A DNA stretch of 64,000 nt from Clostridium zeae (GTDB lineage: Bacteria > Bacillota > Clostridia > Clostridiales > Clostridiaceae). Positions within the stretch are counted from its first letter, which is position 1. The number at the start of each line of letters is the position of its first letter. The position numbers were made by a program, and so were the translations under genes. The notes under the pieces were generated by a model. That model made no database searches. It was not told the origin of the DNA and saw nothing but the letters and a program-made list of their open reading frames with translations. Where the stretch lies: positions 1,842,369-1,906,368 of the forward strand of contig NZ_BMBA01000001.1 of the NCBI RefSeq assembly GCF_017312485.1. The letters run 5' to 3'. Below, piece after piece: positions 26,878-35,639 of this stretch.

Positions 26878-28113
26878 ATGCAAGTTTCAATCGATACTAT
26901 AATACCTGCTTTATCAATAACAGTATCTCTAGCGGAGAAGTCCGTTGAAAAGGTTGTTAGAGAAAATTTAAATGGGGTAACAATCCAAGACATCGTATTT
27001 GATGATTATACATATCATTCAAAACGAGCTGCATATATAGCTTTAGAACTTGGAAATGCCTTGCAGCTAGATGAAGATACTTATAAAGATCTATATATGT
27101 GTTCATTGTTACATGACATAGGCTATGGAAATGTATTATATAAAAATTATTCAGTTGACGAAATAATTAGTATTCATTGTCTAGAAGGTTCAAATATCGT
27201 AAAACATATCCCAAAGATATGTTACCTTTCAGACGCAATACTTTATCATCACGAGCACTGGGACGGAAATGGAGTGTTTCAAAAAAAAGAAAATGAGATA
27301 CCTATAATTAGTCAGATACTTAGAATGAGTGATATAATAGACTCAGAGTACAATACCCACGCTCCATATTTTGAACAAAAAGACAAAATTAAAGGCTTAA
27401 TTTTAGATAATGTTAACAGGATTTTTTCACAGGATATCTATGGAGCCTTTCTTAAAATTAGTTCTGCTGATGAATTTTGGTTAAACCTTGAAAACAATAG
27501 ATATCTAGATTTGGTCTTACATCACCTTATTCCACCTATAGATATAAAACTAAACATGCAAGAATTGATAAACATAGGTGAAATATTTGCTGATATGATA
27601 GATGCTAAAAGTGAATTTACTGCTAGGCATTCACGTGGTATTGCTGAACTCGCATATATGGTTTCTAAGCATATTGGTTATGATGATGAAAAATGCTTAA
27701 AAATGAAGCTTGCTGGGCTTTTTCACGATATTGGGAAGCTTGCTATACCATCAAAAATTTTAGACAAAAATGGCCCATTAGATGGGGATGAATTTTCAAG
27801 AATAAAATCTCATGCTTATTTTACTAGATTAATATTAGATTCAATGGATGGTATAGAGGAAATAAGTAATTGGGCTTCTAATCACCACGAAAAACTAAAC
27901 GGAAATGGATATCCTAGAGGGATAAGTGGAGATTTACTATCTGAAGAATGTAGGGTCATGGCAGTTTGCGATATATATCAAGCTCTTACTGAAGACAGGC
28001 CTTACCGTAAAGGAATGAATAACGATATGGCATTTTGCATCCTTGATACCATGGTTGAAGATGGCTCAATTTGCAAGATTGCAGTAGAAAATTTAAAAAA
28101 TGCTCTTGGGTAA
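26878..28113 (+). CDS. Tandem HD / HD-GYP-type phosphodiesterase
   Basis: 411 residues from the ATG following GAGGTAAGC; an upstream in-frame start lacks a ribosome site. Two HD domains are in tandem. The first (about 45-190) has YH..., LLHDIGYG and HHEHWDGNG. The second (about 240-405) has RHSRG, FHDIGKLAIP and the HD-GYP signature HHEKLNGNGYPRGI, with DIYQALTEDRPYR. The second is expected to hydrolyse c-di-GMP or a related cyclic dinucleotide; the first lacks the GYP residues and may be regulatory. There is no sensor or membrane domain. It is transcribed alone, ending in a terminator. Confidence 0.85.
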   Translation: MQVSIDTIIPALSITVSLAEKSVEKVVRENLNGVTIQDIVFDDYTYHSKRAAYIALELGNALQLDEDTYKDLYMCSLLHDIGYGNVLYKNYSVDEIISIHCLEGSNIVKHIPKICYLSDAILYHHEHWDGNGVFQKKENEIPIISQILRMSDIIDSEYNTHAPYFEQKDKIKGLILDNVNRIFSQDIYGAFLKISSADEFWLNLENNRYLDLVLHHLIPPIDIKLNMQELINIGEIFADMIDAKSEFTARHSRGIAELAYMVSKHIGYDDEKCLKMKLAGLFHDIGKLAIPSKILDKNGPLDGDEFSRIKSHAYFTRLILDSMDGIEEISNWASNHHEKLNGNGYPRGISGDLLSEECRVMAVCDIYQALTEDRPYRKGMNNDMAFCILDTMVEDGSICKIAVENLKNALG

Positions 28114-28133
28114 TCGTTAGATTACCTTTTCTT
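28109..28133 (+). terminator. Terminator of the HD-GYP gene
   Basis: GGTAATCGTTAGATTACC hairpin followed by TTTTCTTTTT, overlapping the stop codon. Confidence 0.85.
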
Positions 28134-28194
28134 TTTATAAATTATTGGTTAGAATAATAAAAGTAAAAGGTTTTATTCTCGAAAGGAGATTATT

Positions 28195-28656
28195 ATGGAA
28201 TTTATAATTAATTCTGTTGATAATACTATTGAGCTAGGGAGAAAAATAGGTTCTATGTGTAATCCTGGTGATATTTTTTGTCTTACAGGCGATTTAGGTA
28301 CAGGTAAGACTCATATAACTAAAGGTATCGCTGAAGGTCTTAATGTTCAAGAACACATAACTAGTCCTACTTTTAATATCGTTAATGAATATCATAGCGG
28401 TAGATTATCTTTATTCCATTTTGATGTATATAGAGTATCTGATCCTGATGAAATATATGAAATAGGCTTTGATGAATATATATTTGGAAATGGAGTAAGT
28501 GTTATAGAATGGGCTAATTACATAGAAGAGCTTATACCTGATCAATTTGTTCATATAAAGCTCTCTAAACTTCCTGAAAAGGAAGAGAATTTAAGAAAAG
28601 TAACAATAAAATATTTTGGAAATAGATATGATTATCTTAAGGAGTTAAGTATATGA
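28195..28656 (+). CDS. tsaE: tRNA t6A37 synthesis ATPase TsaE
   Basis: 153 residues, YjeE family. Walker A GDLGTGKTHITKG, then SPTFNIVNEY and FHFDVYRVSDPDEI, and VIEWANYIEELIP, all family signatures. With TsaB and TsaD it makes threonylcarbamoyl-adenosine at tRNA position 37. GAAAGGAGA precedes the start; it overlaps tsaB by 4 bp (ATGA). Confidence 0.95.
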   Translation: MEFIINSVDNTIELGRKIGSMCNPGDIFCLTGDLGTGKTHITKGIAEGLNVQEHITSPTFNIVNEYHSGRLSLFHFDVYRVSDPDEIYEIGFDEYIFGNGVSVIEWANYIEELIPDQFVHIKLSKLPEKEENLRKVTIKYFGNRYDYLKELSI

Positions 28657-29354
28657 TAGTTCTTTCAGTAGATTCATCTTCAAGCAGTGCTACTGTAGCT
28701 CTGGTTTCAAGTAGTTCAGTAGTGAGTGAAATAAATATCACGGATAAAAAACAGCATTCTGAAATACTTATGACTATGATTGATTCAATACTAAAGCTTA
28801 GTAACTTAAGCATCAATGATATTGATGGATATGTAGTTTCTAAAGGACCTGGTTCTTTTACTGGACTTAGAATAGGTATGGCAACCATTAAAGGGCTGAG
28901 TTTAGGAAGTAAAAAACCTACAATATCTATTTCTAATCTAGATGGACTTGCATATAATGTAATTACTCATAATGGAATAATATGCCCGATTATGGATGCT
29001 TTAAGAGGAAACGTATATACTGCTTTATATAAAAATGTTTCAGGAAAGTTAGAAAGATTGACTGATTACATGATTCTTTCCATTGATGAGCTTATAAATA
29101 GATTTAAAGAAGAATCTGATTCTGTACTCTTTGTAGGAGACGGAACTGAGAAGCATCTTGAAACTTTAAAATCAGCTCTTACCAATGCTGTATTTTCACC
29201 TCATCATCTTAATTATGCTAGGGCTTCTACTTTAGGATTATTAGGAATAAATTTACTAGAGCAAGGTATTTGTGATGAAAAAGACACCGCTCCTTTTTAT
29301 CTTAGAAAATCACAAGCCGAAAGAGAATATGATAAAAAAATGGGGTTAGATTAA
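28653..29354 (+). CDS. tsaB: tRNA t6A37 synthesis scaffold TsaB
   Basis: 233 residues, YeaZ family: N-terminal VDSSSSSATVAL, KQHSEILMTMI, then SKGPGSFTGLRIGMATIKGL. An inactive ASKHA-fold partner of TsaD (tsaD itself is not in the window). Coupled to tsaE and rimI by overlapping start/stop codons. Confidence 0.95.
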   Translation: MIVLSVDSSSSSATVALVSSSSVVSEINITDKKQHSEILMTMIDSILKLSNLSINDIDGYVVSKGPGSFTGLRIGMATIKGLSLGSKKPTISISNLDGLAYNVITHNGIICPIMDALRGNVYTALYKNVSGKLERLTDYMILSIDELINRFKEESDSVLFVGDGTEKHLETLKSALTNAVFSPHHLNYARASTLGLLGINLLEQGICDEKDTAPFYLRKSQAEREYDKKMGLD

Positions 29355-29794
29355 TGGATACAAATATAGAATCTATGAATATAGACGATATTGATTCTGT
29401 TTTGGAAATTAGCAAACTTTCTTTTCCACATCCTTGGAGTCGCAGGTCCTTTGAGCAGGAATTAGAAAATAGCTTTGCAACATATCTTGTTGCGAAACTT
29501 GATGACCAAGTAATTGGTTATGGTGGAATGTGGATAATAATCGATGAAGGCCACATAACTAATATAGCAGTTCACCCTGATTATAGAAATCAAGGTGTTG
29601 GAGATGAGATATTACATAAGATGATAACTACATGCAATGAAAAAAAAGTAATAGCTATGACTTTAGAGGTAAGAGTATCCAACATAGCCGCTCAAAAACT
29701 TTATTCAAAATATGGTTTTGTCGAAGAAGGTATAAGAAAGAAATACTATGAAGATAATGGCGAAGATGCTCTTCTTATGTGGAAAAGATGGTAA
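29354..29794 (+). CDS. rimI: Ribosomal protein S18 N-acetyltransferase RimI
   Basis: 146-residue GNAT acetyltransferase: acetyl-CoA loop HPDYRNQGVGDEIL, LEVRVSNIAAQKLYSKYGF, and PHPWSRRSFEQEL at the N-terminus, the RimI pattern. It overlaps the tsaB stop (TAATG), giving the common tsaE-tsaB-rimI operon. Confidence 0.93.
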   Translation: MDTNIESMNIDDIDSVLEISKLSFPHPWSRRSFEQELENSFATYLVAKLDDQVIGYGGMWIIIDEGHITNIAVHPDYRNQGVGDEILHKMITTCNEKKVIAMTLEVRVSNIAAQKLYSKYGFVEEGIRKKYYEDNGEDALLMWKRW

Positions 29795-29835
29795 TAAAAA
29801 AATCGCTAAGCTGACTTTTTTCTACAATAATGAAA

Positions 29836-29880
29836 GACCTATAATTAATGAAAAATATTAATTATAGGTCCTATTTTTTA
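29836..29880. terminator. Bidirectional terminator between rimI and korB
   Basis: GACCTATAATTAAT / ATTAATTATAGGTC 14-bp stem followed by CTATTTTTTA on the plus strand; the reverse side is weaker. Confidence 0.85.
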
Positions 29881-29889
29881 TATCTTATA

Positions 29890-30753
29890 TTACATAAATT
29901 CTTCTACAAACTTTTCCCCATCTAAAGGAGTCCATTTTCTATCAACCATTACCTTCCCTGCACTTAGTACTGGGTGTAGATCATGAAATGTAGGTTTACC
30001 TTCTTCCTTATAAAGTATTCCTAAAGGTATCCCTCCATCTCCAAACTCCATAGCTTTAATTATTGCTGCACCTTTATCACTTGAATCATAGTTTTCATCC
30101 AAATAATAAACCCTATCCTTATACCACTTAAAAGTATTTATTTTATTAAAGCTTACACAAGGCTGCATTATATCAATTAGTGCATATCCCTTGTGATTTA
30201 CAGCTGCCTTAATCATACTCTTTAAGTGTTCCTTATCTCCTGAAAAACTTCTTGCAACAAAAGTAGCACCAGCTGAAATTGCCAAAGCTAGAGGATTTAA
30301 CGGTTCAGATATCACTCCTTCAAACTGCATAGAAGTTTTTTGCCCTCTTGCAGTTGTTGGAGATCCTTGCCCCTTTGTAAGACCATATATCTGATTATCA
30401 TGAACCAACTGAACAAAATCTAGGTTTCTTCTTATATTATGAACAAAGTGATTTCCACCTTCTCCATAGGCATCTCCATCACCAGAAGTAACTATAACTT
30501 TTAACTCTGGATTAACCATTTTTATAGCTTGTGCTGGAGGAAGTGCTCTACCATGAAGCCCATTAAAGCCATTTGCCCTTATATAATGTGGTGTTTTCGC
30601 AGCTTGACCAATACCAGAAACCATCATTAGTTTTTCTGGAGCTATATTAAGTTCAGCCACCGCTTCTTTTATACCATCAAGTATAGAAAAATTACCACAA
30701 CCTGGGCACCATGTATTTTCATCATTACTTTGATATAATTTTAATTCTAACAT
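29890..30753 (-). CDS. korB: 2-oxoacid:ferredoxin oxidoreductase, beta subunit
   Basis: 287 residues, thiamine-pyrophosphate subunit: WCPGCGNF at the N-terminus, GDGDAYGEGGNHFVHNIRRN binding TPP-Mg, and the family's YGLTKGQGSPTT. With the alpha/gamma fusion upstream it oxidatively decarboxylates a 2-oxoacid, reducing ferredoxin. The 2-oxoglutarate type (KorAB) is the best guess from the two-subunit layout; branched-chain oxoacids remain possible. 4 bp from korA; GGGGAGG precedes the start. Confidence 0.9.
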   Translation of the reverse strand: MLELKLYQSNDENTWCPGCGNFSILDGIKEAVAELNIAPEKLMMVSGIGQAAKTPHYIRANGFNGLHGRALPPAQAIKMVNPELKVIVTSGDGDAYGEGGNHFVHNIRRNLDFVQLVHDNQIYGLTKGQGSPTTARGQKTSMQFEGVISEPLNPLALAISAGATFVARSFSGDKEHLKSMIKAAVNHKGYALIDIMQPCVSFNKINTFKWYKDRVYYLDENYDSSDKGAAIIKAMEFGDGGIPLGILYKEEGKPTFHDLHPVLSAGKVMVDRKWTPLDGEKFVEEFM

Positions 30754-30756
30754 ATC

Positions 30757-32427
30757 CTAAACCTCCCCAGATAGTCTTGAAACTATTTCATCTGAAGTTA
30801 TCTGACGTCCATCATATTTCAAAATACTATCATCCATTAAAATACCAGTTTCTTGTGTTATAAGTTTACCTAATTGACCCGTAAAGTTTTGCTCTACATT
30901 TATTATCTTTTTAGCTTTATCACTATATTTTCTTAAAAGTTTTTCTGGTAAAGGATATATATCGCCAAATGAAAGTGTCCCAACCTTAACTCCAGAATTG
31001 TTTAGTAATTCAGTTGCCTCTTTAATTGCTCCATAAGTTGATCCCCAACCTACTAAGAGCACATCTATATCTTCTCCACCAAAATAATCCGGCTCTTGTA
31101 AATCTTCTTTTATTAGCAAGTCAAGTTTCCTCATTCTCTTTTCCATCTGAGCATTTCTTACTTCGGCCTCTTCTGTTATATGTGAGTACTCAGTATGTTC
31201 ATCACTGTCCACTAGAACCACTTGACCTTTAACTTTACCAGGTATTAGCCTTGGTGAAATTCCTGATTCAGTTACTTTGTACCTCTTATATTCTTCATCT
31301 AAGCCAGCACCATCCCAAATATGTCTTTCAATTTTTAAATCTTCAAGAGCAAATCTAGGTATTGTCACATTAGAATCTGCAAGATATTGATCTGTTAATA
31401 GTATTACTAAAGTTTGGTACTTATCTGCTATATTAAGTGCTCTAAAAGTTTGATAGAATGCATCTTCAGCATTTCTTACACTTAGAACCACTCTCGGAAA
31501 TTCTCCTTGTGATGCAGTTAGTAGAAAACTTAAATCACTTTGTTCTGTCCTTGTTGGTAGTCCTGTTGCTGGCCCTGGTCTTTGTGAGTCAATTACTACT
31601 AATGGAGTTTCAGTTATTCCTGCTAATCCAAACGCCTCAACCATTAGTGCTACTCCACCACCAGAGGAACCAGTCATAGCTCTAGCCCCTGCATATGATG
31701 CTCCAATAGCCATATTTATTGCACTTATTTCATCTTCAGCTTGTTCAACTACTATACCAGCCTGCAATGATTTTTTCGAAAGATATGTCATTACACTTGT
31801 AGCTGGAGTCATAGGATATGCTGAATAGAAAGATAAACCACCAATTAACGCACCTAACCCAATTGCATCATTTCCGTTTATGATAAGATGATTAGATAAG
31901 TCTTTACCTACGATATCAAATCTCTCATCAACTAAAGCTCCACCTTTTTTGAAGGCTTCTATATTTTTATTCCTTATAGGTTCAGCAAGTTTCTTAGCTA
32001 TAAATTCTTCAAAATCTCCTTTTACTCCAAAATGCTTTAAGATTGCTCCTGCCGCAACAAAAGTAAAAGCCTTTGACAGTCCTACATCTTTAGCAGTCTT
32101 TAGTAACGGAAGTCTGATTAATCTTTTATCATCATACTGTATAGCTTCATCCGCTATTATTATTCCATCTTTATTTAATTTATCCTTATGAATTTCTACT
32201 GTATCTCTATCTAATGCAAGTATCAAGTCTAATTTTGCATCATGAGAATATATTGGTTCATCTCCGAATCTTATTTGTGTGAAGTTATGTCCACCTCTTA
32301 CTCTAGACATATAGTCTTTATTTGAGAAAACATAAAATCCACCTTTTTTCAGAGCTTTTTCAAGGAACACGCTAACTGTATCCATTCCTTGTCCAGCGCT
32401 TCCTCCTATTAGTATATTAAGCTTCAA
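30757..32427 (-). CDS. korA: 2-oxoacid:ferredoxin oxidoreductase, gamma-alpha fusion subunit
   Basis: 556 residues, TTG start preceded by AGAGAGGTG. Gamma domain (about 1-180) with IGGSAGQGMDTV; alpha domain with NDAIGLGALIGG, FYSAYPMTPATSVM, QAEDEISAINMAIGASYAG and SGGGVALMVEAFGLAG. No separate delta (ferredoxin) subunit is present. The promoter, with a Fur-type box, is at 32485-32525, so the iron-sulphur-dependent route may be iron-regulated. Confidence 0.9.
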   Translation of the reverse strand: MKLNILIGGSAGQGMDTVSVFLEKALKKGGFYVFSNKDYMSRVRGGHNFTQIRFGDEPIYSHDAKLDLILALDRDTVEIHKDKLNKDGIIIADEAIQYDDKRLIRLPLLKTAKDVGLSKAFTFVAAGAILKHFGVKGDFEEFIAKKLAEPIRNKNIEAFKKGGALVDERFDIVGKDLSNHLIINGNDAIGLGALIGGLSFYSAYPMTPATSVMTYLSKKSLQAGIVVEQAEDEISAINMAIGASYAGARAMTGSSGGGVALMVEAFGLAGITETPLVVIDSQRPGPATGLPTRTEQSDLSFLLTASQGEFPRVVLSVRNAEDAFYQTFRALNIADKYQTLVILLTDQYLADSNVTIPRFALEDLKIERHIWDGAGLDEEYKRYKVTESGISPRLIPGKVKGQVVLVDSDEHTEYSHITEEAEVRNAQMEKRMRKLDLLIKEDLQEPDYFGGEDIDVLLVGWGSTYGAIKEATELLNNSGVKVGTLSFGDIYPLPEKLLRKYSDKAKKIINVEQNFTGQLGKLITQETGILMDDSILKYDGRQITSDEIVSRLSGEV

Positions 32428-32484
32428 TTAAAACACCTCTCTTATAAAACAATCTTTAAATTCCGATTGTTTCTGTCTGATTTA

Positions 32485-32525
32485 ATAATAGTCCTAATCA
32501 AATTATTTGTAAATAATCATTATCA
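32485..32525 (-). promoter_or_regulatory. korA promoter overlapped by a Fur-type box
   Basis: Minus strand TTTACA (32508-32513), 17-bp spacer, TATTAT (32485-32490). The box TGATAATGATTATTT (32511-32525) matches TGATAATNATTATCA except in the last two positions and overlaps the -35, just as at yaaA. Confidence 0.6.
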
Positions 32526-32753
32526 ATTAAAATTAATTATCAAGTCCTCTTAAAAGAAAATACTTTCACTATTCTTTAATTTTCTTACGTTATTAAATTA
32601 TTACTTATTAATGTTTATTTAACTATTTATCCATCTACTATACTAACTAATACACTCCTCCATATTTATAGCACACTTTAAAATCTATTCTGGTTCACGT
32701 AGCTATTATGTCAGTATTTATATTTTCTTTTTTAACAAAAAAGTAAATATAAA

Positions 32754-32845
32754 CGAACCACTTCTTAATTAAATTTTATTTTCAACTTCTCCTCTTAGAA
32801 CCTAGAGAAGTTTTGAAAATAGGTTTCCTATTAAAGGTGGAATAT
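32754..32845 (-). repeat. ~92-bp palindromic repeat (type 2), inverted copy
   Basis: Reads as the reverse complement of the copies at 17547 and 32923: CCACTTC, then TTCTC..AGAA in the centre, then AAGGTGG. It is placed head-to-head with the copy at 32923, about 77 bp away. The remaining part of 32526-33036 shows nothing else. Confidence 0.75.
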
Positions 32846-32922
32846 GTCCAAAACTTAAGATTTCTTAAGAAATTTTTATAATTGTTGTAAAGTCTATCTT
32901 ATACAATGCACTTATGATAAAG

Positions 32923-33015
32923 ATGTACCACTTCAACTCGAAATCTATTTTTAAACTCTCATGGCTTCTGGTGAGAGAATTTAAAAATAATAAGTTTTAT
33001 TACGAAGTGGTACAT
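32923..33015 (+). repeat. 93-bp palindromic repeat (type 2)
   Basis: Perfect terminal inverted repeats ATGTACCACTTC / GAAGTGGTACAT and inner complementary arms around CTCTCATGGCTTCTGGTGAGAG. It ends 21 bp before the vanY-like start, so it may form part of that mRNA leader. Confidence 0.85.
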
Positions 33016-33036
33016 TCATAAAGGAGTGTTGCCAAT

Positions 33037-33753
33037 ATGAAAAATGGATTAAAAAGTGTTTTAACATTTATCATTATAATTTGCGGATTTTTATATTTAA
33101 TAAAGTACATACCAGACTTTAAAGGAATTATTTCTGATTCAAATGAAAAGACTCAATCAGTTAGTGGTAATAATACCTATAAAGACGATCAAAATGATAC
33201 AGATATTAAATCTCAACTATTATTAGTAAATGAAGAACATGGTCTCGAACAATCTTATATACCAAAGGATTTAATTATACCAAACATAAAATTTACCTCT
33301 GGTGTAAGCAATGAAGAAAATCATGTAGCAGGAATTGTGGCGAAACCACTAGAGCAGTTAGTATCCGAAGCTAAAAAAGACGGAATAATATTACTAGGAA
33401 ACTCAGGATATAGATCATATAAAACACAAGAGAATACTTACAACAATCGAGTATTATCAGAAGGAGAAAAACTTGCAGATGCATACGTAGCTAAACCAGG
33501 GTATAGTGAACATCAGACAGGACTATGCATTGATATAACAAATCAGGGAAAGTATTTTGTAAAAGGAACGAAAGAGGCAGATTGGCTTGCAAAGAATTGC
33601 TATAGATTTGGTTTTATTATAAGATATCCATATGGTAAGAAAAATATAACTGGTATAGAATATGAACCTTGGCATATTAGATATGTTGGAAAAAATGCTG
33701 CTAAATATATCTATGATAATAAGATTACGTTAGAAGAATATTTAGCAAAATAA
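33037..33753 (+). CDS. vanY: VanY-type D,D-carboxypeptidase, membrane-anchored
   Basis: 238 residues: N-terminal membrane segment (about 5-25), then a peptidase M15B domain with SGYRSYKTQ, SEHQTGLCIDI (zinc His and Asp) and EPWHIRYVG (catalytic Glu and zinc His). It trims the terminal D-Ala from peptidoglycan precursors outside the cell. AAAGGAG precedes the start. It is followed by a VanR/VanS-like pair, but no vanH/A/X-type genes are present, so this is better read as a wall-remodelling module than as resistance. Confidence 0.88.
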   Translation: MKNGLKSVLTFIIIICGFLYLIKYIPDFKGIISDSNEKTQSVSGNNTYKDDQNDTDIKSQLLLVNEEHGLEQSYIPKDLIIPNIKFTSGVSNEENHVAGIVAKPLEQLVSEAKKDGIILLGNSGYRSYKTQENTYNNRVLSEGEKLADAYVAKPGYSEHQTGLCIDITNQGKYFVKGTKEADWLAKNCYRFGFIIRYPYGKKNITGIEYEPWHIRYVGKNAAKYIYDNKITLEEYLAK

Positions 33754-33773
33754 TTATAAAGTTGGAGAAGAAA

Positions 33774-34466
33774 ATGAATAATAATATTCTTGTAGTTGAT
33801 GATGAAAAAGAAATAAGAGATTTATTAGAAATAAACCTTTTGAATGAAGGCTATAATGTATTTAAAGCAAGTTGTGGAGAAGAAGCATTAGAAATATTGG
33901 ATAAGGAAGATATCCACCTAATGGTTTTAGATATAATGATGCCAAAGATGGATGGCTTAGAAGTTTGTAGAAGAACAAGGGAAAAGTATAATATTCCAAT
34001 TCTTATGCTAAGCGCAAAAGCAGAAGATATGGATAAAATACAAGGAATTATGACTGGTGCAGATGATTATGTGTGTAAGCCGTTTAATCATTTAGAACTT
34101 ACAGTTAGAATAAGAGCATTATTTAGAAGAGCATATTTTTTAAATACTAGAATTCAGGCTTCAGATGAGATTATAAGGATAGAGTCAATGATAATAAATA
34201 AAAATAAGCATAAGGTTACTGTAGATGATAAAGACATAGATCTTACAGCAAGAGAGTTTGAAATTCTCTATTTATTAGCTACAAATAGAGGTAGAGTTTT
34301 TAGTGCTGAAGATATTTTTCAAAGAGTATGGAAGGAAACATATTATCAGTCTAATAATACCGTAATGGTACATATGAGCAGAATTAGAGATAAACTGGAG
34401 CAACATATGGAAGGTAATAAAATAATTCATACTGTATGGGGAGTTGGTTATAAAATTGAAAAATAG
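33774..34466 (+). CDS. vanR: OmpR/VanR-family response regulator
   Basis: About 230 residues. Receiver domain ILVVDDEKEIRD with phospho-acceptor Asp in VLDIMMPKMDG, Thr/Ser and Lys (LSAKAEDM; DYVCKPF); winged-helix DNA-binding domain ending VHMSRIRDKLE and TVWGVGYKIEK. The ATG at 33774 follows GGAGAAGAAA and is preferred to an upstream TTG. It lies 20 bp after vanY and overlaps the kinase gene. It probably regulates vanY. Confidence 0.88.
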   Translation: MNNNILVVDDEKEIRDLLEINLLNEGYNVFKASCGEEALEILDKEDIHLMVLDIMMPKMDGLEVCRRTREKYNIPILMLSAKAEDMDKIQGIMTGADDYVCKPFNHLELTVRIRALFRRAYFLNTRIQASDEIIRIESMIINKNKHKVTVDDKDIDLTAREFEILYLLATNRGRVFSAEDIFQRVWKETYYQSNNTVMVHMSRIRDKLEQHMEGNKIIHTVWGVGYKIEK

Positions 34467-35562
34467 AAGATTCTATAAACATTGGTTATTTCCCTTAGTT
34501 GATATATTCATTTCTATACTACTTACATATATTATTTATCTTATAATCAGGAAAATAGTAATGTATTCATACGAAAACATCTATTATAATAATAATTCCG
34601 GATACCTTTGGAATATATGGGTTTTTATTAGATATAGAGCTTTTGGAAATAATACAGCCATGATTTTTGGTTCACTTGTTTTTATACTCATATATTTACT
34701 TATAACATTTAGAAAAACTAAAAGCTTAGTTGCTATCATTAATGAAACTGAAACAATGGCAAATGGCGATTTAGATAGATCAATAGAGGTTAAATCAAAT
34801 GGTGATATAAAAAGCTTAGTAGATAATATAAATAATATTTCCAGACAACTAAAAAATATAACCGTGGAAGAAAGAAGAGCTCAGCAAACAAAAACTGATT
34901 TAATAACTAATGTTTCTCATGATTTAAGAACGCCTTTAACTTCAATAATAGGTTATTTAGAGATAATTGATAGAGATAATTACAAAGATGAAGTAGAACT
35001 TAGATATTACACTAACATAGCCTATGAAAAGGCAAAAGATTTAAATATACTTATTAATGATTTGTTTGAGCTTACTAAAATGCAGAATAATACTATCAAC
35101 CTAGATAAATCTGATATTAATTTAGTTGATCTCTTAGGCCAAGTAGTTGCCTACTTTGAATACCAATTTAAGAATGCAAATATGAAGTCTAGAGTTACTT
35201 TTTCAGAAGATAAACTCACTGTAAATGCTGATGCAGGAAAATTGGTTAGAGCCTTTGAAAATTTATTATCTAACGCCATTAAGTACGGGCAAGATGGCCA
35301 TTATGTCGATATAACAACAAAAGTTGAAAAAGATATGGCAATAGTCCAAATAATAAATTATGGCCAATCAATATCAACAATTGATTTACCATATATATTT
35401 GACAGATTTTATAGAGTAGAAAAATCACGAAATAGCAAAATAGCTGGTTCTGGGCTTGGACTAGCAATAACCAAAAGCATCATAGAACTTCATCAAGGTA
35501 GTATCTCAGCTTATAGCAATGACGAAAAGACTATATTTGAAGTAAAACTGCCTATAAAATAG
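34456..35562 (+). CDS. vanS: VanS-like sensor histidine kinase
   Basis: About 368 residues; TTG start at 34456 assumed (another in-frame TTG at 34444 has no spaced ribosome site). Two membrane segments (about 10-35 and 70-92) enclose a short extracytoplasmic loop, followed by a HAMP-like linker (NETETMANGDLDRSIEV), the His box NVSHDLRTPL, the N box ENLLSNAIKYG and the G box SGLGLAITKSI. The short outer loop resembles VanS-type sensors of cell-envelope state. Confidence 0.87.
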   Translation: MKNRRFYKHWLFPLVDIFISILLTYIIYLIIRKIVMYSYENIYYNNNSGYLWNIWVFIRYRAFGNNTAMIFGSLVFILIYLLITFRKTKSLVAIINETETMANGDLDRSIEVKSNGDIKSLVDNINNISRQLKNITVEERRAQQTKTDLITNVSHDLRTPLTSIIGYLEIIDRDNYKDEVELRYYTNIAYEKAKDLNILINDLFELTKMQNNTINLDKSDINLVDLLGQVVAYFEYQFKNANMKSRVTFSEDKLTVNADAGKLVRAFENLLSNAIKYGQDGHYVDITTKVEKDMAIVQIINYGQSISTIDLPYIFDRFYRVEKSRNSKIAGSGLGLAITKSIIELHQGSISAYSNDEKTIFEVKLPIK

Positions 35563-35585
35563 ATTAATATTAAATCAGTGAAAAG

Positions 35586-35617
35586 TAAAACAGAATGATA
35601 TATATCATTCTGTTTTA
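35586..35617. terminator. Bidirectional terminator between vanS and ribU
   Basis: AAAACAGAATGATATATATCATTCTGTTTTA: a 13-bp palindromic stem with A/T flanks, between convergent genes (written here as arms AAAACAGAATGAT / ATCATTCTGTTTT). Confidence 0.88.
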
Positions 35618-35639
35618 TTATATTTAAAGCATTATTTTA

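Noticed and set aside
33037..35562. Vancomycin-resistance cluster
   Set aside because: Only VanY and a VanRS-like pair are present; no ligase, dehydrogenase or VanX-type dipeptidase.
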